From positions 1-60,634 of the forward strand of contig MCFG01000401.1 in the NCBI GenBank assembly GCA_002104895.1: 60,634 nt of DNA. Direction: 5' to 3'. Positions 58,270-60,634 of the stretch are shown here, one piece after another. The position numbers and the translations under genes are program-made. Origin of the DNA: Anaeromyces robustus. Taxonomy: Eukaryota; Neocallimastigomycota; Neocallimastigomycetes; Neocallimastigales; Neocallimastigaceae. A model generated the notes under the pieces. The model saw only the letters and a list, made by a program, of their open reading frames with translations. It did no database searches and was not told where the DNA came from. Within the stretch, counting starts at the first letter, position 1. Every line of letters starts with the position of its first letter.

Positions 58270-58764
58270 CTACATATAGAGTATTAATATATATAGTTTA
58301 CTCGGAACTTCGTGTCTTGAAAATATTTTCTTTAAAAATCTTATTACATCGTCAGCTTCGATCGACACAAGAGGTTTTGCCTCTATCCATTTTGTTAGAT
58401 AATCTACTAACACAATAATATATCTATTTTTATTTTTTGTTATAGAAAAGGGATATCCAGGTGGCGTTGGTCTATCCTCTGTAAATTGGTTTGTAGCTTG
58501 GGGCTTACAGGTTTGACATCTATGACAACATTTAATATAATTAATAATATCTCTTTTCATATTCTTCCAATAATAATCTCGTTTTAGCCTATTATAGGTT
58601 TTATAAACTCCTTCGTGGCCTACTTGATGTGCTTCTTGAATAAGGTAAAACTTCTCAATATCCTTAATAATTTTTCTAAGTTTATCGCCTTGTTTATAAT
58701 AATCAGTATCGTTTATATGTATTATTCTTTCTTTAATAAAATTTTCTCTAAAATCATTAAGCAT
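58270..58764 (-). pseudogene. Ty3-like integrase zinc finger and partial catalytic core
   Basis: 164 codons. The HHCC finger is complete: H (EAHQVGHEG, two His), then CCHRCQTC. The core then starts with YIIVLVDYLTKWIEAKP and FSRHEVPSK, but the first catalytic Asp region is shortened (PPGYPFSITKNKNRY replaces the usual LDIIGPLP segment) and the frame ends before the second Asp. It is a truncated pseudogene from a different element than the integrase at 53657-54555. Confidence 0.8.
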
Positions 58765-58793
58765 TTTATTATATTTTTATTTCATCAGTTTTT

Positions 58794-59003
58794 CTAATTA
58801 TTTTTTGTTTTTTTTCTCCAGATTCCATTAATTCTCCTTTCGTAATCATTGTAGGATAAGGATTCTTCTTTTTTTAATATATAAATTAATTTAAAAAATG
58901 AAGGTTTTTTTGGAAATAAATTATTTAAGTAATTATTAAAAGATTCTGAAGCATTATTTGTTATATGCTCTATATTCTTATAATAATTCCAATTATTAGT
59001 ATT
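58794..59003 (-). pseudogene. MULE-type transposase C-terminal fragment
   Basis: 69 codons up to TAG at 58794-58796. HITNNASESFNNYLNNLF followed by FFKLIYILKKEES fits the TNN-x-xE-xxH/F...W-x-xI-x-x-L-x-x-E pattern that lies at the end of Mutator-like (MULE) transposases, often capturing LTR insertions. It is cut at 59004 by the LTR. No upstream part could be recognised beyond the LTR. Confidence 0.5.
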
Positions 59004-59692
59004 TGTAACGGAACGGTAGTTCCAATATTACAATTGACACCAATATTGAAAACGTACACGAAAAGAAAATAAAATAAAAGAAAGTTAATTATACTTTGTA
59101 ATATCGGAACACCTTTCCTTTGTTAACCCGGAAGGTCGGCGTCGATATATATTAGTATAATTTTAATTTATTTTTTATTTAAAATTTGTTTTATTAGAAT
59201 TTAGTCTTATTAATTATTAAAAATTAATAATAACTAATCTTTGTAGTATTTCAAACTACTTATGAATTAATTATTACTAATATATATAAAGTTATTAAAG
59301 AATAAAAGCACAAAGAAAAATATTTTAACTAAAGATTTTACACCTATTTATACTTTTTGCGGAAAAATAGTTTTAAAAATAAAAGTTCATAAAAAATAAT
59401 AAAAATTGCTAGAAACTAAGATATTTTGTTATAAAATGAATCTCATAGAAAAATAAAGAAATATTATATAATTTTTTCTTAAAGTTTCTAATTTTATTCC
59501 ATGTAATTCTATAAAGAAATACAGAAATAAAATACAGAATAAAATACAGAAATTTATAATAAATAAATTTAAAATAAAATTTTTATAAAATTTGGAACAA
59601 GGTGTGAGTCGAACCCAGAGTGTTCGCCCAGATGGTCATAGTTACTAACCACTAGACCATGGTTACTATTTTACTGATTGTGATAAATTCGT
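59004..59692 (-). repeat. Third LTR of the tRNA-like family (minus), with eroded 5' end
   Basis: Same family as 46271-46985 in opposite orientation. The 3' end CGTTACA (59004-59010 on plus as TGTAACG) is intact; the 5' end (about 59692) has lost its TGTAACG. B box (plus complement 59605-59615) and A box (59649-59659) keep the same wording as the other copies, and the CACC/GGTG hairpin is conserved (about 59108-59146). Confidence 0.8.
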
Positions 59693-59699
59693 CTATTAT

Positions 59700-60415
59700 C
59701 TTAATTTGAAAAATGCCTTCAAAAGTGATAATATGTCAAGACATCAAGTGCAATTGAAATTAGAATTTATAATTTCAATTATTTTGATATATAATATTAT
59801 TATTTATTATAATAATTATTAATAATTTTTTATAATAATTATATATAATAATTATTATTATAATATTTTATTTTAAATATTATAATTTAAGATTATTTAA
59901 ATAATCTAATAATATATTTTAATATATATATTATTTATATATATTCAATTATATTGAATAATATATTAATTTTATTACTATTTAATATCGATATTAATAA
60001 CTTATTATATTACAAATTATTAATTATATTATACGTTAACGTATCACTTTAAATTAATGTATTAAATTAATGTATTAATATTTTATATTATATTTTATAT
60101 TATTATTATCAAACTTACAAAGTATAAAAGAACATAACATAAAGTTATATTTAATGTTCTTTGTAAGGTTATTAACACCTGAATTATATAGTTATATTAA
60201 TATTATCAATATCTTATTTTTAAATAAAATTTACTATTAAAAAGTGTTATTATTATTATTAAATAAATATTGTGTTATTTGCATTACAATTAATTTAGTT
60301 ATTATTTAAATATTATTTAATTATAAAAACTATTTAATTATAAAAACTATATAATTAGTCATTCGACCTAGTAGACTTATTTAAATTAGAAAATAATCCA
60401 GTTGGAAACTTAACA
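59700..60415 (+). repeat. Decayed Ty3-like LTR, third copy of the 52049/57258 family
   Basis: The recognisable part is about 60115-60415: a TATAAAAG-type box (about 60124), TTCTTTGTAAGGTTATTAA (about 60160), AAAAAGTGTTATTATTATTATTAA, and the end CTATATAATTAGTCATTCGACCTAG...CCAGTTGGAAACTTAACA, all matching the minus-strand copy that ends at 56756. The first 400 bp are A/T sequence without features. Confidence 0.6.
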
Positions 60416-60452
60416 AAAATTTCATGTAATAATACATAACAAGATGTATTAA

Positions 60453-60634
60453 TGTAACGAAACTCAGAATCAGTAAAATAGTAACCATAGTCTAGTGGTC
60501 AGACACTAGAACCATCAGGCCGAGCCTCTCGGGTTCGACTCTCATTCTTTCCAATTTTGGAAAAATTTTATTTTAAAAATTTATTATCAAAATTTTCTAC
60601 ACTTTCCCTTGTTGTAGAAATTACTCGAATTTAA
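60453..60634 (+). repeat. Fourth LTR with tRNA-like promoter, runs off right edge
   Basis: Begins TGTAACGAAACTC like the other copies. A box TAGTCTAGTGG (60488-60498) and B box GGTTCGACTCT (60532-60542) are present, but the sequence between them differs from copies 1-3, so this is a diverged subfamily in which the two boxes are conserved while the rest is not. Confidence 0.75.

Overview
The window looks like nuclear DNA of a fungus with an extremely AT-rich, homopolymer-rich genome. An anaerobic gut (chytrid-like, Neocallimastigomycota) fungus fits best. The evidence is a fungal-type trehalose phosphorylase/CCG-9 homologue, Asn-rich proteins, codons ending in A or T, intergenic deserts of up to 10 kb made of A/T runs and (TAAA)n or (ATT)n microsatellites, and a GTPase that looks as if it came from gut Firmicutes. 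The taxonomic call is inference.

Layout. 1-1845: 5' part of a trehalose phosphorylase-like gene (minus), running off the left edge. 1846-11919: AT desert. 11920-12879: COG0523/CobW-type GTPase (minus). 13481-13551: tRNA-Gln(CUG), followed by a degenerate class II tRNA-like relic. 16240-16815: small heat-shock protein (plus). 16951-21423: a LINE (EN, RT, zinc finger) broken by two frameshifts, with a decayed 3' fragment of a second copy at 22160-22750. 23611-24459 and 38735-39724: two secreted low-complexity proteins that share an SDDYGD motif; the second may have a 3' exon coding a membrane tail. 24460-30300 and 37105-38700: AT deserts.

The rest is mostly LTR retroelements. 30302-37104 is a very young Ty1/copia element with 185-bp LTRs that read as identical. 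Its gag-pol is one frame broken by a single TGA, and it carries a third, different LTR, a second primer-binding site and a second polypurine tract inside. 41286-46231 is a young chromovirus (Ty3/gypsy, Tf1/sushi-like) with 474-bp LTRs, a TATTA target duplication, a canonical A AAA AAC -1 frameshift site followed by two hairpins, an apparent self-priming site, and a pol from which the integrase core has been removed in frame. 46271-60634 is a nest of solo LTRs carrying tRNA-like A-box/B-box promoters, around gag-RNase H, gag-integrase, integrase zinc-finger and MULE-like fragments.

The few host genes do not form a pathway; each stands alone. The points of most interest are the mechanics of the retroelements: tRNA-like sequences inside LTRs, a tRNA-Lys half-molecule primer site, self-priming, programmed frameshifting, the composite copia element, and repeated loss of single pol domains. 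No CRISPR array, rRNA or bacterial operon was seen.
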